Assembly (NCBI GenBank): GCA_965212525.1 | Contig: CBDBVC010000045.1 | Span: 62,001 to 126,000 of the forward strand | From: SZUA-38 sp965212525 | GTDB lineage: Bacteria > Pseudomonadota > Gammaproteobacteria > Xanthomonadales > SZUA-38 | Direction: 5' to 3' | Length of the DNA stretch: 64,000 bases | The notes under the pieces: model-generated | What the model saw: the letters and a program-made list of their open reading frames with translations, nothing else | Told to the model about the DNA's origin: nothing | The model's database searches: none | Shown here: positions 42,931 through 52,423 of the stretch, in pieces | Position numbering within the stretch: the stretch's first letter is position 1 | How the letters are laid out: each line of letters begins with the position of its first letter | Translations under genes and position numbers: made by a program

Positions 42931-45401
42931 GATCGAAGAATCCGGGTTGCGTTGAGGGTAACCAGCAGGGACGAAGCGGACATGCCCAGTGCAGCCATCC
43001 AGGGTGCCACCAGTCCGGCCATGGCCAGCGGTATGGTGGCCAGGTTGTAGCCCAGCGCCCAGGCCAGGTTCTGGCGAATGATGCGAGAGGTGTTGTCGGC
43101 CAGCGGGTACAGGCGCCTGAGCGTTGTCAGAGATCGTGAGGTCATCACCACATCGGCACAGCTCAGCGTCATGTCGGGGCCATGACCCATGGCCACTGAC
43201 ACATCGGCGCGGGCCAGCACGGGCGCATCGTTGAGGCCGTCCCCCACCATCAGCACCGATTCGCCTTCCTGCTGCAGATCGGCGACCCAGGCCGCCTTTT
43301 CTTCGGCACTGAATCGTGCCCGCCAGTCGTCGGCACCCAGCTGACGCGCCACTTCGGCCACCGTCTGGTCTCGATCACCACTGGCCAGGTGCACCCGGAT
43401 CTCGCGCTGCTGCAGCTCATCAACCAGCCCGCTGGCACCATCAAGCAGCGGGGCTCTCAAATGAAACACGGCCAGCCATCGGGTCTCGCTGCACAGCACC
43501 AGGCTGATGCGCGAGGGGTCTGCGGAGGTTTCAGCCTGCAGGGCAATATCAGTGAGGGCTTCGCGTGACAGGCTGTCCCGATCCGGGCTGCCAATCGAAT
43601 AGCGCTCGCCATCCACCCACCCGCTGAGGGCGTCATTCTGCAATTCCAGCTCACGCAGCTGGCGCCGATCACGATACAGGCTGAACGCCTGAGCCAGCGG
43701 GTGCGCGCTGCGGGATTCAAGCGCCGCCGCAATGGCCAGCAGATCAGCCTCGCTACGGTCACAATCGGTGTTGACGATAATCTGTTCAAGCTGCGGCCGG
43801 TGACTGGTCAGCGTACCGGTCTTGTCAAACACGGCATGACCAACCCGGCGCAGCCGCATCAGGGCGCCAGGGTGAGTCAGCAGCGCTCCCAGGCGTGCTG
43901 CCCTGGCGCTGGCAGCAGCCAGTGCGGCGGGTACCGACAGTGACAGGGCGCAGGGACAGGTCACCACCAGTACCGAGAGAGCGGCCGGCAAGGCCATGGA
44001 TGGATCCACCCACTGCCAGCCAAGCCAGGTCAGCGAAGCACAGACCAGGACCGTGGCGATCAATGCGCCGGCCAGTCGCTCGGGCCAGTGCAGGCCGCTG
44101 CTGTTGAGCTGATCATTTCTGGAACTGGCCTGGCCCTTCAGGTTGATCGACAGGGCATTGATGAAATTGTCTTCATCGCGTGCGGTTACATTCACACGCA
44201 CGGCACAATCCAGGTTGCGGCTGCCGGTAAGAACGGCATCACCGCAGCGATGCCTGACCGGTCTGGATTCACCGGTAAGCAGGGACTCATCGACCGAGGC
44301 CTCATAACTGAGCAGTTCACCATCGGCAGGAAACAGGGCACCCGGATGCACCAGTATGGTCATGCCAGGTTTCAGTGACTGGCGCGGCATGGCCTGTGCC
44401 TTGCCGTCATCGTCCAGTACCTGCACCCGGTCGGGCAGGAACAGCAGCAGGGACTCGTTCAGGCTGCGGGATCGATGCCGCAGGCGCATCTCGATGGTGC
44501 GGCCCAGCAGCAGGAAAAAGCAGAACATGGTGACCGATTCAAACCACACGTCACCATGGCCACGGAACACATTGATGGTGCTGGCCGTGAATGCCAGCAA
44601 CAGTGCCAGGCTGACCGGGACATCCATGTTGAGCCGTCGCTGCGAGAGGGCCCGCAATGCGCCAGTGAAAAAGCCGCGCCCGGCATACAGCAGCACCGGG
44701 GCGGTCACCAGCATGGCAAACAGGTCGAGCATGCGTTTCTGGTCGGCCGTCATCTCGCCCTGGGGATCGAAATAGCTGCCGGCGGCAAACATCATCACCT
44801 GCATCATGCCAAGTCCGGCCACACCGAGTCGTTTCAGTGCCGTGGTGCGTTCGCGCCGATCGATGGCATCGCGGTCGGCCACGGTACTGGGAAAGGGCCT
44901 GAAACCCAATGCCATGATGCGCTGAAGCAGCGCATCCTCGCTGCAGCCATCCGGATCGAAATGGATCAGGAACTGCCGGTCGTCAAGATTGCCATTGACC
45001 GAGATGACACCGGCCATGCGCATCAGCGCCTGTTCGATCAGCCAGACGCAGGCGGCACAGTGAATACCGTCGATCAGCAGGGGCAGACACTGCTGGTTCT
45101 GGCTGATCGCTCGCGAGTCGAATGTGCGCGAGGCAATCCACTGCTCGGTCTCCTGTTGCAGTCGGGTCGGTACGGTGTCGGCGAAACTGTCGCGGTTGTG
45201 GTAGTAACTGGCCTGACCGGAATCGATGATCAGTGACATCACGGCCTCACAGCCGATGCAGCACACCGGGCGGGGCCTGTCTTCCAGCATCACACTCAAT
45301 CCGATACCCGGGGGCACCGCTTCGCCGCAGTGAAAGCAGATTGTCCCTGCCTCGGTGCAGGCCAGCGGTGCACTGGTGACTGTGTCAGTCACTGCGCTCA
45401 T
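42927..45401 (-). CDS. ccoI: Copper-translocating P-type ATPase CcoI
   Basis: The 824-residue protein has N-terminal C-x2-C sites (CFHC, CIGC), an HMA domain with GIHCAACVWL, eight membrane helices, TGES, the CPC site CPCALSLS, DKTGTLT with the phosphorylated Asp, and GDGLNDAPVL. It delivers copper for CuB of CcoN. It overlaps ccoH by 17 bases and ccoS by 4. Confidence 0.97.
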   Translation of the reverse strand: MSAVTDTVTSAPLACTEAGTICFHCGEAVPPGIGLSVMLEDRPRPVCCIGCEAVMSLIIDSGQASYYHNRDSFADTVPTRLQQETEQWIASRTFDSRAISQNQQCLPLLIDGIHCAACVWLIEQALMRMAGVISVNGNLDDRQFLIHFDPDGCSEDALLQRIMALGFRPFPSTVADRDAIDRRERTTALKRLGVAGLGMMQVMMFAAGSYFDPQGEMTADQKRMLDLFAMLVTAPVLLYAGRGFFTGALRALSQRRLNMDVPVSLALLLAFTASTINVFRGHGDVWFESVTMFCFFLLLGRTIEMRLRHRSRSLNESLLLFLPDRVQVLDDDGKAQAMPRQSLKPGMTILVHPGALFPADGELLSYEASVDESLLTGESRPVRHRCGDAVLTGSRNLDCAVRVNVTARDEDNFINALSINLKGQASSRNDQLNSSGLHWPERLAGALIATVLVCASLTWLGWQWVDPSMALPAALSVLVVTCPCALSLSVPAALAAASARAARLGALLTHPGALMRLRRVGHAVFDKTGTLTSHRPQLEQIIVNTDCDRSEADLLAIAAALESRSAHPLAQAFSLYRDRRQLRELELQNDALSGWVDGERYSIGSPDRDSLSREALTDIALQAETSADPSRISLVLCSETRWLAVFHLRAPLLDGASGLVDELQQREIRVHLASGDRDQTVAEVARQLGADDWRARFSAEEKAAWVADLQQEGESVLMVGDGLNDAPVLARADVSVAMGHGPDMTLSCADVVMTSRSLTTLRRLYPLADNTSRIIRQNLAWALGYNLATIPLAMAGLVAPWMAALGMSASSLLVTLNATRILRS

Positions 45402-45630
45402 GCGGTGCTCCAGGTGCGCTTTCGGTCTCGGCCGTGGCCGGCAGCGAGCGCGTCACCATCTGCGGCTTGTTGTTGATGGCAATTGCCACGGTGATGAGTG
45501 AGCCGGTCACGGCAGTGAGCAGCAGGCACAGTACGAACCAGGGCATGAAGTAGCGATACCAGGGTCCACTGCGGATGTGATGGTCATCAACCGTGCCGGG
45601 ATTGGGGTTATGCGATTCGGATTGTGTCAT
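45385..45630 (-). CDS. ccoH: FixH/CcoH-type oxidase assembly protein
   Basis: The 81-residue protein has a single membrane helix (about residues 29-52, FMPWFVLCLLLTAVTGSLITVAIAI) after a short polar N-terminus, the shape of a shortened FixH. The usual periplasmic domain is reduced to about 25 residues. It lies between ccoG and ccoI as in other cco operons. Confidence 0.8.
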   Translation of the reverse strand: MTQSESHNPNPGTVDDHHIRSGPWYRYFMPWFVLCLLLTAVTGSLITVAIAINNKPQMVTRSLPATAETESAPGAPHERSD

Positions 45631-45648
45631 GTTTCAGCTCCGGGTAAC

Positions 45649-47073
45649 TCATCGTCTGCCGCTGTCGGCGGGCAGGAAAAAACGGCTGTCGCGGCTGACG
45701 GCAACCGACGGGTTGTCTTCGTCCACCAGCCGCACCTCGATCGCCATGCCACCCTGGCCAGCGGATCCTGGTGCGCTGATTTCCAACGGTATTGACTGAG
45801 CGCTGCCTGCAGAAACCTGCAGGGTTTGTGGGGTCAGGACGGTAAACAGGTCAGCGGGGCTGACCTCGATTCGGTAGCTCTGATCGGCGTCGGTCATGTT
45901 GACCACTTTCATGGCATAGACGTTATTGACGCGGTCATCCTCGACCAGGCGATAGAGCGCATTTCGATCTCGAATCAGTTCCATGCGCAGCGGCACGCGC
46001 TGGGTGATCGACACCAGCAGGGAGGTCATCACTACCAGCAGCAGGCCGGCGTAGATCATCACCCGGGGTCTCAGAACCCGCGCCTTTTCCGTGCCAGTCT
46101 CCAGCTGTCGCTCGGTGGTGTAGCGGATAAGCCCTCGCGGGTACTCCATCTTGTCCATCACCGAATTGCAGACATCAACACAGGCGGCACAGGCGATGCA
46201 TTCGTACTGCAGCCCCTGACGAATATCAATGCCGGTGGGGCACACCTGCACACAGAGGGAACAGTCGATGCAGTCACCAAGGCCGGCTTCGGCCGGGTCG
46301 GTACCACGCTTGCGACCGCCGCGCGGCTCGCCGCGACCGCTGTCGTAGGAGATCACCAGCGTGTCGTGATCGAACATGGCCCCCTGGAATCGGGCGTAGG
46401 GACACATGTACTTGCACACCTGTTCACGCAGGTAGCCGGCATTGCCGTAAGTGGCCAGTCCGTAGAAGAACACCCAGAAGGTTTCCCATGGGCCGGTTTC
46501 GAAATGCCACAGCCGGGCCACCAGCACATCGATGGGTGTGAAATAGCCCACGAAGGTGATGCCCGTCCATAGCGCAAAGCTGATCCACATCAGCTGCTTG
46601 AGTGATTTTCGGCCCAGTTTGGCCGCCGACCAGGGTGCCTTGTCGAGTTTCATGCGCTTGTGGCGATTGCCCTCGGCCAGACGTTCCATGTAGAGAAAGG
46701 CCTCGGTCCAGACCGTTTGCGGACAGGCATAGCCGCACCATAGCCGACCGGCCAGGGCGGTGAAGAAAAACAGTGACAGCCCGGCACAGATCAGGATCAG
46801 TGCCAGGTAGATGAAGTCCTGCGGCCAGAAAGTGAGTCCGAACAGGTGAAACTTGCGCGCCGGCAGATCGAACAGCACCAGCTGCTGACCGTCGATCTGA
46901 ATCCAGGCAACAGCATAGAACAGTCCCAGCAACAACCAGACGGCGAGAACGCGCAAACGGGCATATCGCCCGGATACCTCACGCGGGTAAATCTTCGGTT
47001 CCTTCTGATACAGGGTGGCGGCTTGTTGCGAATCACCCTGGCCGCGATCGCGGGCCTTGTGCCGGTTGTTCAT
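45649..47073 (-). CDS. ccoG: cbb3 oxidase accessory ferredoxin CcoG
   Basis: The 474-residue membrane protein has five or six helices and two 4Fe-4S clusters in CIDCSLCVQVCPTG and CIACAACVDVCNSVM, plus GYACPQTVW. CcoG is a copper reductase used in assembly of the cbb3 oxidase. A C-terminal Ig-like domain (about 370-474) is present. It overlaps the small gene upstream by 4 bases. Confidence 0.97.
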   Translation of the reverse strand: MNNRHKARDRGQGDSQQAATLYQKEPKIYPREVSGRYARLRVLAVWLLLGLFYAVAWIQIDGQQLVLFDLPARKFHLFGLTFWPQDFIYLALILICAGLSLFFFTALAGRLWCGYACPQTVWTEAFLYMERLAEGNRHKRMKLDKAPWSAAKLGRKSLKQLMWISFALWTGITFVGYFTPIDVLVARLWHFETGPWETFWVFFYGLATYGNAGYLREQVCKYMCPYARFQGAMFDHDTLVISYDSGRGEPRGGRKRGTDPAEAGLGDCIDCSLCVQVCPTGIDIRQGLQYECIACAACVDVCNSVMDKMEYPRGLIRYTTERQLETGTEKARVLRPRVMIYAGLLLVVMTSLLVSITQRVPLRMELIRDRNALYRLVEDDRVNNVYAMKVVNMTDADQSYRIEVSPADLFTVLTPQTLQVSAGSAQSIPLEISAPGSAGQGGMAIEVRLVDEDNPSVAVSRDSRFFLPADSGRR

Positions 47074-47357
47074 TGTTGCGGCTCATCGGGATAATCGGCA
47101 ATGCGCCGTTCGGTGCGGATCAGCCAGGTGGTGATCAGTGAGGAAATCAGGGCGATGGCCCAGAAGAAGAAAAAGCCGGCGGTATAGACACTCTGCACGC
47201 TCCAGTCGCCGGGCTGTTCGGCGGCCAGAACCAGACCATCGGGGTCAACCAGGGCAAAGAACACCATGGTGGCCACGGCAGCCACCAGGAACGAGGGCCA
47301 GAGCACGCCGGCGATATCGCGGCGGCGCTGGTTCCAGTGCTGGTGGATGCCTTTCAT
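47070..47357 (-). CDS. Small two-helix membrane protein between ccoP and ccoG
   Basis: The 95-residue protein has two hydrophobic segments (about 18-40 and 58-82) and a basic N-terminus (HWNQRRRD). It is not one of the textbook cco genes. Its position, with 4-base overlap into ccoG and a 12-base gap to ccoP, ties it to oxidase assembly or stability. I recognise no named family. Confidence 0.7.
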   Translation of the reverse strand: MKGIHQHWNQRRRDIAGVLWPSFLVAAVATMVFFALVDPDGLVLAAEQPGDWSVQSVYTAGFFFFWAIALISSLITTWLIRTERRIADYPDEPQQ

Positions 47358-47369
47358 CTGTGCGACGTC

Positions 47370-48257
47370 CTACTGGCCTTCAGACAGTGACTTCACATAC
47401 ACGGTGAGGAAGCGGATCTTGTCCTCGTTGAGGATGCCCTCGTGGGGCGGCATCTGGCCGTGGCGTCCTTCGGTCAGCGTGATGAGTATCTCTTCATCAG
47501 ACTTGCCGTAGAGCCAGGCATCGTTGGTCAGATCCGGACCACCCAGAGCCTGGTTGCCCTCGCCACTGGCACCATGGCAGGCGGCGCAGATGGCCCACTG
47601 ATCGCTGACGCGAGCGGCCTTGCTGGGCCAGTGGTCCATGCCGGACAGACCCTTGATGTACTCGACCATGTCCAGCGTGCCCTGTTCACCCAGCGTGGCA
47701 GACCAGGGCGGCATGACCCCTTCGCGACCCAGGCGAATGGTCTGGGCAATGTCGTCATAGTCATTGGGCCATTGCCATTCCGAATCGGTCAGATCGGGGA
47801 AGCCGATGGCGCCGCCCGCATCCGAGCCATGGCAGGTGGTGCAATGCGCCGAAAACAGTCGCGCACCGGTCTCCAGCGCCACCGGGTGCGTTGACAGCTC
47901 GGCCCAGGGCAGCGAACTGACGGCACCGAAGGTTTCGTTGTAGGCGGCGTCGAAGCGATCGGACTCCTGCTCGTACTGGTCGATCTGGGTCCATTCGTTG
48001 ATGCCGGCGAAGTTGCCCAGGCCCGGATACAGCACCAGATAAACGATGCCGAATACGATGGTCAGGTTGAACAGCGTCAGCCACCAGCGAGGCAGCGGCG
48101 TGTTGCGCTCGGTCAGGCCGTCCCAGGTGTGACCGGTGGTGTCGTCGTCGCGGTCATCATCGGGCCCCTGCTTGCCGGCATACCAGATCAGCCACCAGCA
48201 GCCCAGCATGGACAGCACGGTTGGAATGATGATGAACCAGTGTAAAAAGCTGCTCAT
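47370..48257 (-). CDS. ccoP: cbb3 oxidase subunit III (diheme cytochrome c)
   Basis: The 295-residue protein has an N-terminal anchor (and second helix near residues 55-80) and two heme c sites, CTTCH and CAACH, with axial Met segments MPPW and MPPHEG. It passes electrons to CcoN. It overlaps ccoQ by 4 bases. Confidence 0.97.
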   Translation of the reverse strand: MSSFLHWFIIIPTVLSMLGCWWLIWYAGKQGPDDDRDDDTTGHTWDGLTERNTPLPRWWLTLFNLTIVFGIVYLVLYPGLGNFAGINEWTQIDQYEQESDRFDAAYNETFGAVSSLPWAELSTHPVALETGARLFSAHCTTCHGSDAGGAIGFPDLTDSEWQWPNDYDDIAQTIRLGREGVMPPWSATLGEQGTLDMVEYIKGLSGMDHWPSKAARVSDQWAICAACHGASGEGNQALGGPDLTNDAWLYGKSDEEILITLTEGRHGQMPPHEGILNEDKIRFLTVYVKSLSEGQ

Positions 48258-48424
48258 GGTGTCACCTCGTCTTCCGCATCTCTTGCGTCATTGTCATCCA
48301 GGGCCAGTCGGGCGGCCTGTTCAAAATCGGATTTGCGCCGTGCGCTCCAGGCCCAGATGATCAGGCCAACGAAGGCCAGCAGCAGAATGGCCGTGGTGAT
48401 TCCTCTGAATAATCCCATCATCAT
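48254..48424 (-). CDS. ccoQ: cbb3 oxidase subunit CcoQ
   Basis: A 56-residue membrane protein (MMMGLFRGITTAILLLAF then GLIIWAWSARRKSDFEQAA) with one helix and a charged tail, the typical CcoQ form. Its ATG lies in TAATG, sharing one base with the ccoO stop, and its stop overlaps the ccoP start. It stabilises subunit P. Confidence 0.95.
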   Translation of the reverse strand: MMMGLFRGITTAILLLAFVGLIIWAWSARRKSDFEQAARLALDDNDARDAEDEVTP

Positions 48425-49023
48425 TACCTCAGGTTGGTGCCCATGGACTGCAGGTAGGCAATCATGGCCTGCATCTCGGTCTTGCCCTCGACATCATCGG
48501 CAGCCGAAGCGATTTGTTCGTCGGTGTAGGGGTGGCCCAGGGTTTTCAGTGCCTGCATGTTGCGGGCAATCTGACGGCCATCCACGGTGTTCTCCATCAG
48601 CCACGGGAAACCGGGCATGTTGGATTCCGGTACCACATCGCGCGGGTTGATCAGGTGCAGCTCGTGCCACAGATCACTATAGCGGCCGCCGACCCGGGCC
48701 AGATCCGGACCGGTGCGCTTTGAGCCCCACTGGAACGGCCTGTCGTAGACCGATTCGCCGATCAGTGAATAGTGGCCGTAGCGCTCGGTCTCGGCATGAA
48801 AGGGCCGGATCTGCATGGAATGACAGGTGAAACAACCCTCTCGAATATAGAGGTCACGACCGGCCAGCTGCAGTGCGGTATGCGGTACGATGTTCTCGGC
48901 TGGCTCGGAGGTGCCGGATTCGGCGATCAGCGGAACGATCTCGGCAATCCCGCCGATGCTGATCACAATGGCAATCACCCAGCCCATCAGATTGATGTTC
49001 TTTTCAAGTTTCTGGTGGCTCAT
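48424..49023 (-). CDS. ccoO: cbb3 oxidase subunit II (monoheme cytochrome c)
   Basis: The 199-residue protein has an N-terminal helix (residues 13-35), the heme c site GCFTCHSMQ, and the family block RTGPDLARVGGRYSDLWH and SNMPGFPWL (axial Met). It takes electrons from soluble cytochromes. It overlaps the ccoN stop by 4 bases. Confidence 0.97.
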   Translation of the reverse strand: MSHQKLEKNINLMGWVIAIVISIGGIAEIVPLIAESGTSEPAENIVPHTALQLAGRDLYIREGCFTCHSMQIRPFHAETERYGHYSLIGESVYDRPFQWGSKRTGPDLARVGGRYSDLWHELHLINPRDVVPESNMPGFPWLMENTVDGRQIARNMQALKTLGHPYTDEQIASAADDVEGKTEMQAMIAYLQSMGTNLR

Positions 49024-50465
49024 GCGGATGCTCCTGTCAGTCCGGCTTCGGTGGTGCCGGTATCGGCGTCACCGGTCTGGGTCTGCTTGCTCTGCTGGAT
49101 GGTTTTCCACACATTCCAGGCCATGATCAGCATGCCACTGAAGAACAGGGCGCCACCGAGCAGGCGAATCAGGTAATACGGATAGGTTGCGTTGAGGCTT
49201 TCAACGAAGCTGTAGGTGAGGGTGCCGTCGCTGTTGGTGGCCCGCCACATCAGTCCCTGCATGACCCCGGCGATCCACATGCTGGCTATGTACACCACCA
49301 CGCCGATGGTCGAGACCCAGAAATGCAGGTCAATGGCACGCGTACTGTACATGGATTTCTGGCCGTAGATCATCGGGATCAGCACATACATCGAGCCGAT
49401 GGTCATCATCGCCAGCCAGCCGAGGGCGCCCGAGTGCACGTGGCCGATGGTCCAGTCGGTGTAGTGCGACAGGGCATTGACGGTCTTGATCGACATCATC
49501 GGGCCCTCGAAGGTGGACATGCCGTAGAACGACAGCGCCACGATCATGAACTTGAGTATCGGGTCCGTGCGCAGTTTGTGCCAGGCGCCCGACATGGTCA
49601 TGATGCCGTTGATCATGCCACCCCATGAGGGTGCCAGCAGGATCAGCGAGAACACCATGCCCAGCGACTGTGCCCAGTCGGGTACTGAGGTGTAGTGCAG
49701 GTGATGTGGCCCGGCCCACATGTAAATGGCGATCAGGGCCCAGAAATGCACGATCGACAGGCGGTACGAATAGACCGGCTGATTGACGTGCTTTGGAATG
49801 TAGTAATACATCATCGCCAGGAAGCCAACGGTGAGGAAAAAGCCGACCGCGTTATGCCCGTACCACCACTGCACCATGGCGTCGACGGCGCCGGCGTAGA
49901 TCGGATAGGACTGCGTCAGCGAGGTGGGCAGTGCCAGCGAATTGACGATATGCAGCACTGCCACCGTAATGATGAAGGCGGCGTAGAACCAGTTGGCCAC
50001 GTAGATGTGCTTCATGCGACGCTTTGCCACGGTGCCGAAGAAGACAATGGCGTAAGCCACCCAGACCACGGCGATCAGTACGTCGATGGGCCAGATCAGT
50101 TCGGCGTATTCCTTGCCCTGGGTCAGGCCCAGCGGCAGTGTAATGGCGGCCAGCACGATCACGGCTTGCCAGCCCCAGAACACGAAGGCGGCCAGCTTGT
50201 CGGAAAACAGCCTGGCCTGACAGGTGCGCTGAACCACATGGAAAGAGGTGCCCATCAGGGCACAGCCACCAAAGGCGAAAATCACCGCATTGGTGTGCAG
50301 GGGTCTGAGTCGGCTGAAGGTCAGCCAGGGTACATCGAAATTGAGTGCGGGCCAGTACATCTGTGCCGCGATCAGTACACCGACCAGCATGCCGACGATG
50401 CCCCAGATCACGGTCATGATGGCAAACTGCCGCACGACGCGATTATTGTAATGTTGTTCTGTCAT
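49020..50465 (-). CDS. ccoN: cbb3 oxidase catalytic subunit I
   Basis: The 481-residue protein has 12 helices with the heme-copper His set: RLRPLHTNAVIFAFGG, WWYGHNAVGF (crosslinked-type His-Tyr region nearby), GPHHLHYTSVPDW and HYTDWTIGHVHSGALGW. It reduces oxygen at high affinity and pumps protons. Start is the ATG at 50465 behind GGCGGAG. Upstream I found no TTGAT-N4-ATCAA Anr/FNR box. Confidence 0.97.
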   Translation of the reverse strand: MTEQHYNNRVVRQFAIMTVIWGIVGMLVGVLIAAQMYWPALNFDVPWLTFSRLRPLHTNAVIFAFGGCALMGTSFHVVQRTCQARLFSDKLAAFVFWGWQAVIVLAAITLPLGLTQGKEYAELIWPIDVLIAVVWVAYAIVFFGTVAKRRMKHIYVANWFYAAFIITVAVLHIVNSLALPTSLTQSYPIYAGAVDAMVQWWYGHNAVGFFLTVGFLAMMYYYIPKHVNQPVYSYRLSIVHFWALIAIYMWAGPHHLHYTSVPDWAQSLGMVFSLILLAPSWGGMINGIMTMSGAWHKLRTDPILKFMIVALSFYGMSTFEGPMMSIKTVNALSHYTDWTIGHVHSGALGWLAMMTIGSMYVLIPMIYGQKSMYSTRAIDLHFWVSTIGVVVYIASMWIAGVMQGLMWRATNSDGTLTYSFVESLNATYPYYLIRLLGGALFFSGMLIMAWNVWKTIQQSKQTQTGDADTGTTEAGLTGASA

Positions 50466-50781
50466 AGTCACTCCGCCTTGGTCCAGCTGGCAGGCACAGG
50501 CCTGTCGTGGCAAAGTCTAGCGATCGGTGTGCGAGGCAGTACTGTGGAATGTACTTAACGTATGGGGGCTTTCCACAGGTAGCGGATCGACGGGGATTTC
50601 ACGCTGTCTGTGTAGCATGACCAACCGCACTGCGACAGATGCGGTGAATGATGGAAAATGGCGGTGTTTTTTGATAGTATCGCCTGCTGGCTTGACCAGA
50701 GTGACCTGATAAATGAAAGGAAACTTTTATTAGACTGGTCGGTCTAATCTGGTAGCTGAATAGTTTTTGACTGGAGTAGAT
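50466..50781. promoter_or_regulatory. ccoN-rpoH divergent intergenic region
   Basis: These 316 bases hold no gene. They carry promoters for the leftward cco operon and the rightward rpoH. An inverted repeat at 50729-50748 is the only strong regulatory structure I can see. No FNR/Anr site is visible. Confidence 0.6.
50729..50748. promoter_or_regulatory. Palindrome upstream of rpoH, possible TetR-type operator or leader hairpin
   Basis: ATTAGACTGGTCGGTCTAAT has 7-base arms ATTAGAC/GTCTAAT around 6 bases. TAGAC-N6-GTCTA is a typical operator for TetR-family (NemR-like) repressors. It lies 34 bases upstream of the start codon, so in RNA it could also fold just before the ribosome site. Confidence 0.5.
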
Positions 50782-51639
50782 ATGACCGCAGCAACAGTGG
50801 CCAACAACTTGCCTGTACCATCGGAGATCGGCAGCATTGATGCCTACATCAGTGCCGTCAACCAGATTCCGATGCTGACTGTTGAACAGGAGCAGGAACT
50901 GGCTCGCCGTTTTCGTGACGGAGAAGAGCTGGAAGCCGCCCGGCAGCTGGTGATGGCGCACCTGAGATTCGTGGTGCACGTTGCCCGCAGTTACTCGGGC
51001 TATGGCCTGCAGATCGGTGACCTGATCCAGGAAGGCAACATCGGCCTGATGAAGGCAGTCAAGCGCTTCGACCCCGATCACGGCGTTCGACTGGTGTCTT
51101 TCGCCGTACACTGGATTCGCGCCGAGATGCACGAGTTCATCCTGCGCAACTGGCGTATTGTCAAGGTGGCCACCACCAAGGCACAGCGCAAGCTGTTCTT
51201 CAATCTGCGCAAGTCCAAGAAACGTCTGGGCTGGTTCAACAACGCTGAAGTCAATGCCGTGGCCAAGGATCTGGGCGTGCTGCCCGAAGTGGTGGTCGAG
51301 ATGGAATCTCGTCTGTCCGGACAGGACATCGGTTTTGATGCCCCGGTGGACGAGCACGAGGATTCACCCGTGTCGCCAACCAACTTCCTGCCAACGGCCG
51401 AGCCTGATCCTGAAAAGGCGTTCGAGCGTGCCGACTGGAAAGAGCATCACAACACGCTGCTTTACCAGGGACTGAACAAGCTGGATGCCCGCAGTCAGGA
51501 CATCATCGCCCGGCGCTGGCTGACCGATGACAAGGTGACGCTGCAGGAACTGGCCGATGAGTACTCGGTGTCTGCAGAGCGTATCCGCCAGCTTGAAGCC
51601 AACGCGCTGAAGAAAATGAAGGCGCTGATCGCCGCCTGA
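50782..51639 (+). CDS. rpoH: RNA polymerase sigma-32 factor RpoH
   Basis: The 285-residue protein contains the RpoH box QRKLFFNLRK, region 2 GDLIQEGNIGLMKAVKRFDP and VSFAVHWIRAEMHEFI, and region 4 YSVSAERIRQLEANALKKMK. It directs heat-shock transcription. The start is the ATG at 50782 with GGAG 9 bases upstream (a TTG at 50767 is in frame). Followed by an intrinsic terminator. Confidence 0.98.
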   Translation: MTAATVANNLPVPSEIGSIDAYISAVNQIPMLTVEQEQELARRFRDGEELEAARQLVMAHLRFVVHVARSYSGYGLQIGDLIQEGNIGLMKAVKRFDPDHGVRLVSFAVHWIRAEMHEFILRNWRIVKVATTKAQRKLFFNLRKSKKRLGWFNNAEVNAVAKDLGVLPEVVVEMESRLSGQDIGFDAPVDEHEDSPVSPTNFLPTAEPDPEKAFERADWKEHHNTLLYQGLNKLDARSQDIIARRWLTDDKVTLQELADEYSVSAERIRQLEANALKKMKALIAA

Positions 51640-51670
51640 CGCCGCGTGCAGGCAAAGATTCGAAACAGAA

Positions 51671-51699
51671 CCCTGCACGGTCACGTGCGGGGTTTTTTT
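51671..51699 (+). terminator. Intrinsic terminator after rpoH
   Basis: CCCTGCACG-GTCA-CGTGCGGGG followed by seven T's, 31 bases after the rpoH stop. Confidence 0.9.
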
Positions 51700-51728
51700 A
51701 ACCATACCGTTATGGAGTAGTAAGCATC

Positions 51729-52334
51729 ATGTCAGTATTAGTTGGAAGAACCGCACCCGATTTCGATTCTGCAGCAGTTCTGGGAAGCGGCGAGATTGTC
51801 GACAATTTCAATTTCCATCAGGCCATTGACGGCAAGATGGGCGTGCTGTTTTTTTACCCGCTGGACTTCACCTTCGTCTGTCCGTCTGAACTGATCGCAT
51901 TTGATCATCGTCTGGCTGAATTCGAAAAGCGCGGCGTGCAGGTGGTGGGCGTCTCAATCGACTCGCAGTTCACCCACAATGCCTGGCGCAACACCGACGT
52001 CAATGCAGGCGGCATCGGACCGGTGGGCTATCCGCTGGTTGCTGACGTATCACACTCGATCTGTCAGGCCTATGGTATCGAGCACCCGACTGATGGCGTG
52101 GCCTTCCGTGCCTCATTCCTGATCGATGCCAACAAGCAGGTTCGTCACCAGATCGTCAACGACCTGCCGCTGGGTCGAAACATCGATGAAATGATCCGCA
52201 TGGTCGATGCACTGGCCTTCCACGAAGAGCACGGCGAAGTTTGCCCGGCTGGCTGGAAAGACGGTGACGAGGGCATGAATGCCGACCCGGACGGCGTGGC
52301 TTCATACCTCAGCAAGAATGCCGAAGCGCTGTAA
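51729..52334 (+). CDS. 2-Cys peroxiredoxin (AhpC/Prx1 class)
   Basis: The 201-residue protein has the peroxidatic Cys in TFVCPSEL and the resolving Cys in EVCPAGW, with PLDFTF before and the GVAFRASFLID segment between. It reduces hydroperoxides with thioredoxin or AhpF-type reductant; no reductase gene is next to it. It is flanked by terminators on both sides, so it forms a single-gene unit. Confidence 0.95.
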   Translation: MSVLVGRTAPDFDSAAVLGSGEIVDNFNFHQAIDGKMGVLFFYPLDFTFVCPSELIAFDHRLAEFEKRGVQVVGVSIDSQFTHNAWRNTDVNAGGIGPVGYPLVADVSHSICQAYGIEHPTDGVAFRASFLIDANKQVRHQIVNDLPLGRNIDEMIRMVDALAFHEEHGEVCPAGWKDGDEGMNADPDGVASYLSKNAEAL

Positions 52335-52352
52335 CCGCAGCGTTATCGATTG

Positions 52353-52380
52353 AAAAAAGGGGCCGAGTGGCCCCTTTTTT
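52353..52380. terminator. Bidirectional terminator between peroxiredoxin and envC
   Basis: AAAAAAGGGGCC-GAGT-GGCCCCTTTTTT is a perfect inverted repeat that ends both convergent genes (peroxiredoxin at 52334, envC at 52424). Confidence 0.9.
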
Positions 52381-52423
52381 CATGCTGCACGGGCAGCGGC
52401 CGTTTGACGCCGGCAAGGCCGGT

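Noticed and set aside
50466..50781. FNR/Anr box controlling ccoNOQP
   Set aside because: I looked for TTGAT-N4-ATCAA and close variants and found none.
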